Made by a program: the position numbers and the translations under genes. A DNA stretch of 64,000 nt, taken from positions 806,001-870,000 of the forward strand of contig JAEBUN010000006.1 of NCBI GenBank assembly GCA_023014365.1, written 5' to 3'. The notes under the pieces were generated by a model. The model worked only from the letters and a program-made list of their open reading frames with translations. It was not told where the DNA came from and made no database searches. Shown in pieces: positions 44,868-56,325 of this stretch. Each line of letters starts with the position of its first letter. Position 1 is the stretch's first letter. Source of the stretch: Lepiota brunneoincarnata. Its lineage: Eukaryota > Basidiomycota > Agaricomycetes > Agaricales > Agaricaceae.

Positions 44868-47544
44868 TTAGATGCGAGCCCTCTGCGTTTGAGTAGGTTT
44901 ACCAACACCTCCCCTCATCCCTGACCTCGAGCCAATAGGACTGCCGTTCGTGAAACAAGTGGTACTCGAACCTCCGACAACACCGGTGCCTGTGATGTTT
45001 GTCCGGGTTCGCTGCAGCTTGGCATGTTTATACTGAACAGGGACCTGCGGTACCTGCGCGGTTCTCCTTGAAGGTGAATCCAGAGACTCGTTCACTACGC
45101 GAAGCCTAGGTCTTTGGGAAAAGACACCGTCACAAGAGGTTTGGCTGGACGACTCCATAGGATTACTCCTAACGCCATCACTACTCTTGGGCGGGGAAGT
45201 AGCATGGGAGACATTAGATGAAACATCGACTTCAGGGTGCATCTCGGATCGAGAGGCAGTATAGTAATCAGGGTTCTGATTCTTGCGGGCCAGGGGCAGT
45301 AGAGAGACCTTTTTTTCTGGGGCCCGTCATTCTAGCAGACGCAAGCGTTGGCTTCAGAGGAGGCTTCGTATCGAGACCGGGTTTTGAAGAGCGGGTAGAG
45401 GTAGTAGACGTCGTAACCAGCTTCGCTGCAGAGGAGGGTGGTGGCCTTTGAGCCGGGCCCAACATCGGGGACTCTCTCGCACACCTACTGGAACAAGGGG
45501 AAGCGTTCACAAGTCGAGCTCCAGCGGTAGTCGACATGTTAACACGCTGAACATCTCCATTCGGCGGGATTTGGATCGCTTGGCTTCGTGGGGTCTTCAA
45601 TTTATAAGTGCAAGTGGGCGTCACACTGACACATATCCTGGCAGTTTTACTCGAAGTCTGATACCCGGTGGGCTTGCGGGAAAGCTTGGGAACGTGTCCG
45701 ATGGACGGATTTGGAAGCGTTTGTTGTCCTTTGGAAGCCGAAAATCCCGAGTCTTGTTGGCACCGTGGCTCCCTCCTGTCTGAGTGACGCGTTCCGAGTT
45801 GGTGGATAGACGGCACCATTGCAACATCGAGGACCCCTCCCGGACCATCTTGGACGGAGGACGAACTTAAGGAATCACTTTGACTAGTCTCGTGACTGTC
45901 AGAGGTGCCAAATCGACTGTCAGATATTTGGTCTTCCATGTGCTTGGTTGGGTTGCTTGAGGAATTGATGGGTGTTTCGTGGCTGGATGTCGCAGTACCT
46001 GGATCTTTTTTAAGGATTTGATCTAGTGTATCCGGGGGCCCCTCAAGAATGTCTGCCTCCTCTGCACGGGTCGGTTCCGTGACAGTGTCGCAACTCGAGT
46101 CGGATAGGGCGGACATTTCAAGTGATCCAAGGCTTCCGCTGCTAAACGTAGCACAAAGTCGTTCCGCAGACAATAAAACCTGAACAGCATCCAGGGGTGC
46201 TCCATAAGGGCCATCCGAAAGATCGAGTGCCATGTTTCGAACAAAATGAGAAGGACCACGGGTGGAGGAGGAAGCGGTGGACTGGACAAGGACAAGATCA
46301 TTGCATATGAGTCCGCCAATATCCGAGACCTTGCCGGTAGAGGAACTATCCGAAAACAAAGACATGCTGGCAGCTGCCGGAGCGTGCCTGAGAAGAATAG
46401 ACTTCTAAGGAGACCTTTGAGCATATATCAACCAGAAATCTGACTGGGTTAACCCACGATGCAAGGCATGATAAAACCATGCCTTTTATCAGCGACCTGC
46501 GCGTCTAGGTGGACTAAATCGTGGAAGGTGTTCCGGCGTGCCTGTTTGACCTGTGCTCTGCTGTGTTGGGACATTCTTAAGATGGACCGCGATCCCTCAG
46601 AGTTGGAAGGCCGGAGGCTACCTTTCCCTTCTCGCGTGGGAGTGAGACTGGGCGAGGTGTTGTAGGCCAAATAGTCTGTAGCAACTGGGAGTAGGAGCGG
46701 GGGACTCATCACATGTGAAGCAGGTGGCTCCCGCGTGGGGTCCGGGTCACCTTTGATCATGGTTAAGCCTTTAAGACAGTCGTCGGGGGCACCAGTAAAT
46801 AATATTCGTTGACATCTTTGCTTTAGACTCGAGTTTCTGTCCACCTCAGGGGTTTTGGGTAAGGCGGGAATTGGAGGACGAAAGTAAGGAGTGGATTGAC
46901 GTTTCCAGAAACGTACAGCCTTCTCCATCTCGTGGAGGTCCTTGCGAGCTTTCAGGATCAGATTAACTACAGCGTGATAGTTTCCTGAGATACGGGGGCC
47001 TGCAACAACAGAGGACGATTCTTGACCACGGGGAATCCTTATCTCGGGCGGCGGTTTGGATAGCTTCAACAAGTGCTTTCTCTGCATTGTAGCCTTCCGT
47101 TAAACGGCCCTGCACGTGAGCAAGAACGGTTGGGTCATGAAGCTCTGCTTCAGCCAAGGCTCGGACAAATGTGTGATACTCTGCGAGCCTTTTCTCGAGC
47201 TGGGTGATTTTGTCGGTGCAGGCGGAGTGGGAAGCATTCTTCTTGTCTCTTTCGTGTTGAAGTTCCGCGCGGAAAGTAGAGATTTCAACCAGAAGACACC
47301 TGACAGTTAGTCGAAGGTCTTTGATGTCGCTTTGAAGAGAAACATTCTCTGCCTCCATGATGAATATTTGTCTCTTGGCCAGTGCAAGTTGGGAGTAGAG
47401 AGCAGCAATGGATGGATGGTAAGTGGTGGTATAAGTGTGGAGTAGGTCGGGTATAGTTGTAGAAGAGAAGTAGGGGGAAACTGGTATGCGACGAGCCAGC
47501 TCGTCGAGCTCGTTATCAGACGCTGAAAGACGGAAACAGGCCAT
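44868..47544 (-). CDS. Large low-complexity protein with N-terminal coiled coil, function unknown
   Basis: ATG at 47544 opens MACFRLSASDNELDELARRI. Residues about 45-150 are helical and heptad-like (SQLALAKRQIFIMEAENVSL, EISTFRAELQHERDKKN, KITQLEKRLAEYHTFVRALA). A +1 slip near 47010-47030 leads to ISGNYHAVVNLILKARKDLH and RFWKRQSTPYFRPPIPALP, then to a stop at 46449 that an intron (GTGGGT to CTTCTCAG, about 46395-46460) avoids. A long Ser/Thr/Pro-rich part follows (MSLFSDSSSTGK, DSLSSSSVQDGPGG). Another +1 slip near 45265-45290 leads to DYYTASRSEMHPEV and the end at 44868. The total would be about 800 residues. No catalytic domain is seen. It is divergent from the BI-1 gene, with 112 bp between starts. 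The two breaks leave its integrity uncertain. Confidence 0.6.
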
Positions 47545-47656
47545 GGTTGGCTACCCCAGCCGAGACGCGGAATGATATCACTGCTTAGTCAGCAATGGTC
47601 TTACTTCACAGGGTTGCGCACAGCTTGGCGCGCAGTTCGCCGTCACTACCACCACC

Positions 47657-48863
47657 ATGAGCAACTATCCTGTTCCTCCACCTACCTATGGCTCTACCCC
47701 TGGTCAACAGGCTGGTCACGATGTCAACGAGCCTCTCTTGGGAAGCTCCAGCAGAGCTGGCCCTGGTGGTTTCTATGACCAACCTGCTACCGGCGACCTC
47801 CCTGACGATTTCAAGGTCTGTGTGCGATTACCGTCCTCTGATTCTCCTGACAGGCATATAGTATGGTGTTTCCGTCTCTGAGAGCTCTGCTGAGATTAGG
47901 AATGCATTCATCCGCAAGGTTTATACCATACTCTGTGGGCTTTCTATCCTCATTCGTTGCCAACTCCTTGCTGACATATTACTCATAGTGTGTCAGATTG
48001 TGCGTACACATCTTCATCTGGGTCTGAGGTGTGGTTTTGATTCAAGTTTATGCAGGCCGCAACCTGTGTTGTCGGAGGCGTCATTTCCCAATCTCCATCT
48101 GCTGTCTTTTGGGTTCAGACACAGTGAGTCTATCCTTCTGACTCACACCTTCCGAACCTTTGTTTGACTGTTTCTCAGTACCTGGTCCTTCTATGTTCCC
48201 CTCTTTGGTACTCTCATCAACCTCGGCTTGTTATACTGGAAGCGTCACTCCCCACCCTGGAATTTCGTCCTTCTATCCACCTTCACACTGATGGAAGCCT
48301 TCACTCTTGGTATAGTCGTTGCTTTCTATGACAACATCCTGGTCCTTCAAGGCCCTGTGAGTGTCTCCTAGTTCCTACGTTGGGATTCTGAACGAGGGCC
48401 TGTAGTTTGATCACTCTTGGCGTGTTCCTCGGCTTAACTCTCTTCACCTTGCAATCCAAGTATGACTTCTCGGGAATGGGTCCTTTCCTCTTCGGTGCGC
48501 TTATTGCCCTTGTTATGACGGGCTTTGTTGGCATCTTCATCCCCTTTGGCCGTACTATGGATATTATTTTCGCCGCTGGTGGCTGCCTCATCTTCAGTGG
48601 CTATGTGGTCTATGATACCTACACGATCAATAAGCGATTGTCTCCCGATGAGTACATCATGGGTGCAATTAGCCTGTATCTTGAGTGAGTGATTATTTCT
48701 TCCTTGGGTCACCGTCTTCGTTAAGCATGTTTTCTTTGTATCCTTAGTTTTATTAACCTTTGTAAGTTGATTGTTTTTCTCGGCTGTTGCGCGCACAAGG
48801 CTGACATTGCCCATAAAAGTCATCAACATCCTGCGGCTTCTCAACGATCTCCAGGATCGCTGA
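47657..48863 (+). CDS. Bax inhibitor-1 / Lifeguard (BXI1) family membrane protein
   Basis: Seven-helix membrane protein of the TMBIM family, linked to ER calcium and stress resistance. The N-terminus is Pro/Gly-rich and soluble (MSNYPVPPPTYGSTPG). Then come VSVSESSAEIRNAFIRKVYT, ILLCQIAATCVVGG, FWVQT, TWSFYVPLFGTLINLGLLYW, LSTFTLMEAFTLGIVVAFYD, LITLGVFLGLTLFTLQSKYD, FLFGALIALVMTGFVGIF, FAAGGCLIFSGYVVYDTY and the conserved end YLDFINLFINILRLL. One exon is just 11 nt (47989-47999), giving LCQI. At the junction near 48350-48410 an extra base in a GGCCC run would explain the shift from LQG to QALLITLG. Last introns are GT-AG. The identity is firm. Confidence 0.92.
47989..47999 (+). other. 11-nt microexon of the BI-1 family gene
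   Basis: Eleven bases between an acceptor (CATAG) and a donor (GTGCGT). They restore TILLCQIAAT in frame. Confidence 0.6.
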
Positions 48864-48985
48864 ATGCTGAGCTGTATGAATATTTTTTGACCGTAACGTT
48901 TGCTTGTCCGCTGCATGTATATACAGCGTATTTTTAAATCGAAATACATATACTTTCCCACGCTCAGTTGTCAGTCTATTTAAAA

Positions 48986-50790
48986 ATGACAGTAGCCTCC
49001 GTGTCTCTCCCTTTGCCAGTTGGGTTATGGGATCCATTCTACAAATTGGGTACAACCTCTTGGATAGAGTACGTCATATTCTTGTGATTCCTGTTCAGAC
49101 TGATATTTCACGCGGCACAGGGCCTGATACCAGATTTCATCCTACGGCGTGCTATTCGTTTTCTCCTTCGCGAGCGTTTGCAGGAGGTCAATCATGGGTC
49201 GTTTGAGGCAAACCACGTTGCAAAAATGAAATGGATAGAGGAAGTCAAAGCTCGTCCTCCGGAAGCTATTGCAGATGTTCCGGCCAAGGCCAACGAACAA
49301 CACTACGAAGTAACTAATGGGGGTTACTCGTCTAATTTGTCATTGTACTCAGCACGGGATAGGTTTCCACGAACTTTATGCTGTCCACGTTGGGCCCTCG
49401 TGCGAAGTACTCTGCCTGCCTTTATCCTACTGGAAAAGAGACTCTGGCCCAAGCAGAAGAACTCATGTTACTGAGTTACTGTGAGAAGGCGAAGCTCAGA
49501 GATGGGATAGAGGTACTGGATCTCGGGTGTGGTACGTCGGTGAGATGATGGCCGTTCCCTAAAGTGCTGATGTGAGATATCCTAGGTTGGGGAAGCTTGT
49601 CCCTCTTCCTCGCAGAGGTAGGGGATAGCGTTTTGGGTCCCATTCATCCTCATAACACACGTACAGAAATACCCTAATTCAAAAATCACTGGACTGTCAA
49701 ACTCGACAACTCAGAAGACATACATTGACTCGGCGGCGAAAGAGCGGGGCTTGACGAACCTAGAGGTGCCCATTGTCACTCTTGTACGTTGGCACCACAC
49801 ACGCTGAAGACCTATAGATTATCACGGCAGATGTCAATGCGTTCGACTTCAGCAGCTCGAAGCAGTGAGTAGTTCGTGCAAAGCAAGATTCAGTACCCTG
49901 ATATTGGACAAGTTTTGACCGCATACTCTCTATCGAGGTGCATTCATTCAACTTGCATTCAAACTTATAGCGTCTGGACCTTACAAATTAATTTTTTGAA
50001 AGATGTTTGAGCACATGAAGAACTACAAAGTACTGCTCCGCAAAATCTTTACCTGGCTCCGGCCGACAAAGAATGACGATGAATCCAATGATCCCGCGCT
50101 TTTATTCGTGCATATATTCTGCCATAAATCAATGCCTTACCATTTCCTCGAAGATGATGGATGGATGGCACAGAATTTTTTCTCCGGTACGTCCAATTTT
50201 CGTTCTCCTACTCCTGCTGCAATTCCAGAGGGGTTCTAACGCGGTTTATATAGGCGGAACGATGCCCTCACATGACCTTTTTGTGGGGTACACCATTGTT
50301 ACTGGGGGGGTGTTCGCTGATAAATCTCTCTCTTCAGACATACTTCCAGGATGACCTCACTTTGATCAAGAGTTGGTACATCTCCGGGGTACACTATTCA
50401 AGAACATGCGAGGACTGGCTCAAGATCCAGGATAAGAATCGCACACGTACATACCCTTTGCATGCCTGACACGGTGTTGCCTGCACTTAATCTCCTCTCT
50501 TATTTAGATGGATTACAAGAGCTTGAGCGAGACGCCGTAGCTAAAGGTAGTTCGGCTGATGAGGGTAGAAAGGCATTTTATAGGTACAGTCCATTATTAT
50601 TCATTTTCGTCTTGCTCATCAAGTTCATATCAATCTGCATAGGTTCAGAGTTTTCTACATGGCTTGCTCTGAGCTATTCAACACGAGCGGAGGACAAGAG
50701 TGCGTCAGCTGTTCCAAACGTTCAATTTTCCGCATGCTCATGAGACATAGATGGGGTGTAGGGCATTATCTCTTCAGACCCAAATACTGA
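48986..50790 (+). CDS. SAM-dependent methyltransferase, cyclopropane-fatty-acid synthase / coclaurine N-methyltransferase-like
   Basis: ATG at 48986 opens MTVASVSLPLPVGLWDPFYK. Then LLDRGLIPDFILRRAIRFLL, MLSTLGPRAKYSACLYPTG, AEELMLLSYCEKAKL, and the SAM-binding motif VLDLGCGWGSLSLFLAEKYP with ITGLSNSTTQK, IITADVNAFDF, RILSIEMFEHMKNYKVLL, LLFVHIFCHKSMPYHF, GGTMPSHDLF, YFQDDLTLIKSWYISGVHYS and finally FYMACSELFNTSGGQEWGVG. This order is that of the CFAS/CNMT family; the natural substrate cannot be read from the sequence. At least ten GT-AG introns are needed. Near 49045 the frame between FYKL and GYNLL shifts by -1, the opposite sign to the other breaks in this window. Transcribed with BI-1 upstream in the same direction, about 120 bp apart. 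Confidence 0.87.
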
Positions 50791-50851
50791 ATTACCGCTT
50801 TGTAAAATGGGCCGCGAACTAGTTTTGTCATTCTTCTATCTGGTTGTAATC

Positions 50852-53769
50852 CTAGACATCCGCGCCCAGAGGCATGGTGTCATACAGACCCAGTGCCATT
50901 CCCTGCTGTCCAGATAAGTACACCTCCTTTAAGTGAGCCGATACGGGATCCGCAACATTCTTAAGTGCGGCCAGGATGGCATTTGCGGTCATTTGTAGAC
51001 TCCACAGACTGACAGTTTTGATACGTTGTCGATTCATGTTTGATTGGCTGACGTGGTATGCGAGCGCGTCATATGTCTAGTTTTATGAGGTGTTCAAATC
51101 GATGAGAGTAGTCATGACTTAATAGAATACGCGTACCTTGATGGAGATTTCGTCCATCAGACCAGCTATGAAATTAAAGAGTGAGTTTTCGACTGTCGAA
51201 AGCATCAGTTCCAAATACGCACTCTCCCACATCTACAAAAAAGTTCTGATAAGAAACTAGTGTCAAATTGGAAGAGAGTAGAACAGATACCCACGGTCCA
51301 TGATCCATCGAAGTCGCTTAGATCCTTCACCACCCGACAATGGATCGGAACCAACGTCCGGTTGGCGCTATCAAACGGAAGCTTAGCATAGGAACTTAAC
51401 AGAAGGCAGCGACTCACTTCATGAAAGCAACAATGGGTCGAACAAACGCATTGTTAACGTAACCCAAACCATTCGTAAAAATCGGCACGGCAGCCTTCAA
51501 ATCCCGGAACCTCAGATCAATGTCAATCACAACCTTCAGCCCATCTTCGCCCTCCTCTCCGCTCCGCCTCCCCTCATACGGACCGTACATTTGGTTCTTC
51601 GCACCCGGGGGTGCACTCAACGGGGGTCTCGCTAGTTCCCTTTGCCCAGGAATTCGTTTGAGCCCCGGATCATCGTTAGCGGAATTGAGTGAGGTAGTGA
51701 TGGCGTCGGCGATTTCGCCTAGAATGGCATTGAAGGGTAGGTCATTGTGTGGGTCCCGGGGAAACTTGATGTCGAGCACAGCATCAACTTTTCCTGAGGT
51801 AATCCAAGAGATGGGGCCCTCCATTGTAGTTGAATTTTGAAGGTGGTCGATGTTGACACTGTCGATGCGGATGCGACTCTGCGAGGTAGGTGCTAGTCAG
51901 CATTGGGGAAGCAACAAGTTGGAGCAACAGAGTAGTCTTACCATCCTGGCCCACTCCCCATCCTCGAGATCCTTCTCCGTTGTCCTTCCAATGCTCTGCG
52001 GCTTATGAAGGCTGAACAGACAATTGTCAAACTGGCCTACAACGTTCTCAGCGCACAGGAAATCGTAGAATAACCACTGCTTCCTAAACTGTCGGATGTC
52101 CGCACGGAAAATCGACGCAGTATAGGGTCTGAAACTTCCAGGCTGGTAAACCGTAACCAACACATCCTCCAACTGCATTGACTCCAGCTCGAAATCTCCT
52201 GGAACAGCCTTATGTCGGAACAGTGCTGGGTCCAGAGGATTGTCCGGATCCCAGTAGACATTTCGCCTATCTAAATGTTTATTTAGCCACCCGGGGAAAA
52301 CGGTTAGGAAGAAGAAAAGATTTACCCAGTACCCCAGCGCACGCCTTTCACGACAGCATCCTCCACAAGTCCTTTCCCGTCTAGCCACCTCCATAACGAA
52401 AGTGTCACATCCACGGAATCAATCGTCAGGTCAAGCAAGGACATATTCGAGTCCTCCTCGTCCAACGCAAGAGGCACTGCAGCCTCATCGTCGTCATCCC
52501 CTAACCGATGATACCCAGGATGGTTGCCTATATCATACCCTGCAGCTGTCAGGTGTTCGTTCTTGCGTCGTTGTGGAGCCTTTTTAACTGCAATGTTCAG
52601 GTGGTCGTCGTGATACATAGACGTTTTTGAACGAGATGCGCGACTCGCGCCATTTTGGTACTATGGCGGATTCAAAGATGATGGTGACACCAGTTTCAGA
52701 GGTAAGGTAGTCGCTGATGGCACGTGCGATGTAATCTGAAAGTGACATAAGATGCCGCTTTTCGGAGGCCAAAAAGGAGATAAGGCTTACGCTGCAGCCG
52801 CAAACTATTCGCAATTGCGAAGATAACAGAAAAGAATGTTGTCCTATGGATCCAAATGGCAGGTGAGAATTTCCCGGTTTTCCCTAGCACCAACAAGCTG
52901 CCGACTCACGTTCCGACAAGAATCCATAGTGTCTGACTCATCAAAAACCAAGTGACAAAAGCCGAAATATCATCCGCATTAAATTTGCGAAAGGACTTGA
53001 TGGTGAACCACTTGAACCGGATCCTTAGCCGCTGCCAGAATCCCGTTGCGACGCCAAGAAAATCATCTCGTGTGGGGCGGTGTGGATGTGGGAGGGACAT
53101 GGCGAGTCGTTGGAAGAAGCGGGAGTAATCTTCAAGGTGCCTAGGTGGATGGGCAGGGTCGAGGGTTTGGTGCTGTGGCTCCCGTTGCTGTTGGGATAGC
53201 GAGGATGGTGATGAGGATGGTGTGTTACTGACGTTGTCGCCTGAAGGTGAGGGTGCGGATGGTGAGTCATTGTGCTTGGGTATTGGAGGGTCGCCCGAAT
53301 GGGTGGACGCCTCTGATGTTTGTGTTTGGGTGTTGGAGGATGCAGGTTGCTTGTGTTGGCTGGCCCCTTCCAGGCGCACCATGCTCGTGTGTATCCACCA
53401 TCTGTTCCCGGGACACGGGTGAGTGCCGAGTCCAAGGCCAGAGGGTGTTGCTCGTGGGCGGAGCAGTCGCGTGTCCACTTTTTGTCGCGGTACTTGGAGT
53501 AGACTGGTATCACAGCAGGCCTTCGTTAGATAGGAGTGTGTCCATCTTTTCCCCCCACACATAATGCGATTGGAGACTACGATATGTAAAGCATTGGTAG
53601 TTGCAGTGGAACAGTGAGACGTTGAGGACGTGACCGGTCTCTGGTTCCTAAAAAAGTTTCTAATGACACTGTAGCGGTCGAGGGCCGCGTTGTTCGCCTG
53701 TGCCCTTCGCACAGAAGCACCCTGTATGGATGAAAGCACCGTGCTGGAACGTGCTGGGATGCGGAACAT
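50852..53769 (-). CDS. MDM31: Mitochondrial distribution and morphology protein, Mdm31/Mdm32 family
   Basis: Inner mitochondrial membrane protein needed for normal organelle shape and mtDNA inheritance in yeast. The start at 53769 (MFRIPARSSTVLSSIQGASV) is a basic, Ser-rich presequence; an upstream in-frame Met lies at 53817. A polar Ser/Pro region follows, then the first membrane segment region KWFTIKSFRKFNADDISAFV with TWFLMSQTLWILVGT and FFSVIFAIANSLRLQ, then ISDYLTSETGVTIIFESAI, VPKWRESRISFKNVYVSRRP. Later blocks are LLDLTIDSVDVTLSLWRWL, VYWDPDNPLDPALFRHKAVP, ISWITSGKVDAVLDIKFP, VVIDIDLRFRDLKAAVPI and YLELMLSTVENSLFNFIAGL. The end is at 50852. A +1 slip near 52595-52620 separates the SRRP and LNIAVKK parts. 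Introns are GT-AG. Confidence 0.87.
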
Positions 53770-53962
53770 GGTGGAGGAGGTAGATGTGCAGCGAGGGCGT
53801 GTGCCGGTGGACGTCATGGATCAAAATTTGGCTATTTACGGAAACTTGTACAGTACACAAAATAATCAACACTGCATCTCTGAGATTCCCGCATTAACTT
53901 TGTCGCAGAACCTACAACAATGTACGTCAACACAATCCCGCCTATCAATTGAGAGATTGTAC

Positions 53963-56101
53963 TCACTGTGCAGCACCCTCCAGAATACGACACCCCACAC
54001 AAGCTCTACCACTCCCATCGTGAGTGCACCCACATGCCTTGATATCACTTCTATAGTTTGTTTTGCGAACCAAGGGTTTACGGGGTGCGTCGACAATCCT
54101 TTGCGTCAAGCCATTCGCATCCGTGACAGTACGCGCAAGAGGCGAAGGCTTCTTCACCTGCCCTGAAACAACTCGTGCCGGTCCTAGAGGTGATGAACTA
54201 GGCCTTTGTTTCGCGACAAACGAGACTGGCCCTTTCTTTGGCGAGAAAGGTGAACCCAATGGAAGTGAAAGGGGGGTATTAGGCCTTTCAGTAGCTATAT
54301 CGAGTGTTGCGCTCATTGATCTAACCGGTAATGTAGTCTGTTCCGGTGCTAGCGGAACCTTTGATCCGGCAGCTTGTGTTTTCGCCGTGGCTGGTTTTGG
54401 TTTCGGTCGGTGCTCAACAGTTGGAGAAACTGGCTTGGTTGTGGCCTTCCTTAGTACTGGTGCTACTGTTGGGGACGGGGATGGTTGGATAGTCGCCGCG
54501 GATAGCTTAGCCAGTGAGGGTAGTGGAAATGGGGCCGGCGAGGGTGGGGTCGTGACTGGGATGGATATGTTCCGTGTCATTGCAGTTGGCGGGATTATAG
54601 TCGGCACATATTCTACTTTCGGTGTGGGTGACGATGGCATTGACCTGGTGGTCGGCGAGGGTGGGGTCGTGACTGGGATGGATATGTTCCGTGTCATTGC
54701 AGTTGGCGGGATTATAGTCGGCACATATTCTACTTTCGGTGTGGGTGACGATGGCATTGACCTGGTGGTCGGCGAGGGTGGGGGTGGCTTCGGGTCCTTG
54801 ACTATTGCCGGGACGACTGCTCTACTGAGTGGACCGGGAGGAGGGGTCGGCCTAGGGACGCCCAAAAACTCTGGCTGGGCTTGGCGAAGCCTTTTTCTCG
54901 GGTCATTGGTTGTGGCAAGTATTGGTACACAACTTGGAGCAGGGGAGGCAGCCGGGGGCCTCGGTCTGGGGTCCATGGTTTTGGCTGACGCAGGGATTTG
55001 AGTTTTATATGAGCCCAAAATCTCTGGCTGGGCTTGGCGAAGCCTTTTCTCGGGTCATTGGTTGTGGCAAGTATTGGTACACAACTTGGAGCAGGAGAGG
55101 CAGCCGGGGGCCTCGGTCTGGGGTCTATGGTTTTGGCTGACGCAGGGATTTGAGTTTTATATGAGCCCAAAATCTCTGGCTGGGCTTGGCGAAGCCTTTT
55201 TCTCGGGTCATTGGTTGTGGCAAGTATTGGTACACAACTTGGAGCAGGAGAGGCAGCCGGGGGCCTCGGTCTGGGGTCTATGGTTTTGGCTGACGCAGGG
55301 ATTTGAGTTCTATATGAGCCCAAAATCTCTGGCTGGGCTTGGCGAAGCCTTTTTCTCGGGTCATTGGTTGTGGCAAGTATTGGTACACAACTTGGAGCAG
55401 GAGAGGCAGCCGGGGGCCTCGGTCTGGGGTCTATGGTTTTGGCTGACGCAGGGATTTGAGTTTTATATGAGCCCAAAATCTCTGGCTGGGCTTGGCGAAG
55501 CCTTTTTCTCGGGTCATTGGTTGTGGCAAGTATTGGTACACAACTTGGAGCAGGAGAGGCAGCCGGGGGCCTCGGTCTGGGGTCCATGGTTTTGGCTGAC
55601 GCAGGGATTTGAGTTTTATATGAGCCCAAAATCTCTCCGGGGGCCTCGGTCTGGGGTCCATGGTTTTGGCTGACGCAGGGATTTGAGTTTTATATGAGCC
55701 CAAAATCTCTGGCTGGGCTTGACCAAACCATTTTCTCGCGTCCCTGGTTGTGGCAAGTATTGGTGCACGACTTGGAGCAGGGGGGGTAGCCGCGGGCCTC
55801 GGTCTGGGGTCCATGGTTTTGGCTGGCGCAAGGATTTGTATGGGTTTCGACCCGACAGCATTGACCGCGACCGGTGAAGACAAAAAATTGGTCAACGGGG
55901 CGAAAAATAAGGACACAGAATTTTCGCATCCGGGAATGGCTGCCAAATTGCAAATTGCAAGTAGGGATCTGTTTCGGTGTCCATTTCGTAGTCAACGACG
56001 GGGATAGGCGTGGGCTGGTGGATTATTGTCGCCAGAATTGGGCTAGCTCCAGCACGAAAAAAACGTGTAGACACAAAATGCAGGGTCCTGACTGCAAGCA
56101 T
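53963..56101 (-). CDS. Proline-rich protein encoded by a 51-residue tandem repeat, frame disturbed
   Basis: I do not recognise this protein. The C-terminal half is Pro/Ser/Thr-rich (TPPSPTTRSMPSSPTPKVEY, FSPKKGPVSFVAKQRPSSSP) and ends in a Cys cluster, ACGCTHDGSGRACVGC, before the stop at 53963. The N-terminal half is a tandem array with consensus beginning GSYKTQIPASAKTIDPRPRP and continuing PAASPAPSCVPILATTNDPR, KRLRQAQPEIL. A possible start is the Met at 56101 (MLAVRTLHFVSTRFF), with a frame change near 55940. Two array irregularities (one unit of 152 bp, one truncated to 74 bp) break the frame of the whole. Collapsed or mis-called repeats in the assembly could explain this. The opposite strand is also open through most of the array, but there the product is a Gly/Trp-rich string with no logic. 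Confidence 0.5.
54541..54775. repeat. Exact-looking 117-bp direct duplication
   Basis: Two adjacent 117-bp units (39 codons) that appear identical, coding on the minus strand for SPTTRSMPSSPTPKVEYVPT and the following NISIPVTTPP. The length keeps the frame. Confidence 0.85.
54858..55850. repeat. Minisatellite of 153-bp units inside the proline-rich gene
   Basis: Unit starts (GAGCCCAAAAT) fall at 55011, 55163, 55316, 55469, 55622 and 55696, so the spacings are 152, 153, 153, 153 and 74 bp. A further near copy precedes 55011 and a diverged one follows 55696. Units differ by a few substitutions only; 153 bp is 51 codons. The 152-bp unit has one T fewer in a T run, and the 74-bp unit has an internal 79-bp deletion. 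Confidence 0.9.
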
Positions 56102-56325
56102 TAGACGCAGTACATGGACATGTACTTATCGTAGAGAGGACGAATAGAGCGTAGATTCCGGTAGATAGGTGGTTGGATCCTGGCAAGCGGGGCTTCTGTG
56201 GCCCGAGCGCATCAGAAACCGGGAGAGGCCATCAGCGACGTCGGCCATCACGAGCCTATCGCGCACTAAAATCCATCCGGTGATTCTGCCTCCTACCTTC
56301 CTTCACCTCTCTCTTTCCACATACC

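Noticed and set aside
54063..55001. Plus-strand open frame of 312 codons through the repeat region
   Set aside because: It is the antisense of the proline-rich frame and gives a Gly/Val-rich string without domain logic; openness is a by-product of the Pro codons on the other strand.
55062..55673. Plus-strand open frame of 203 codons in the minisatellite
   Set aside because: Same reason: an antisense reading of the 153-bp unit. The minus-strand reading continues into unique sequence with a Cys cluster and is more plausible.
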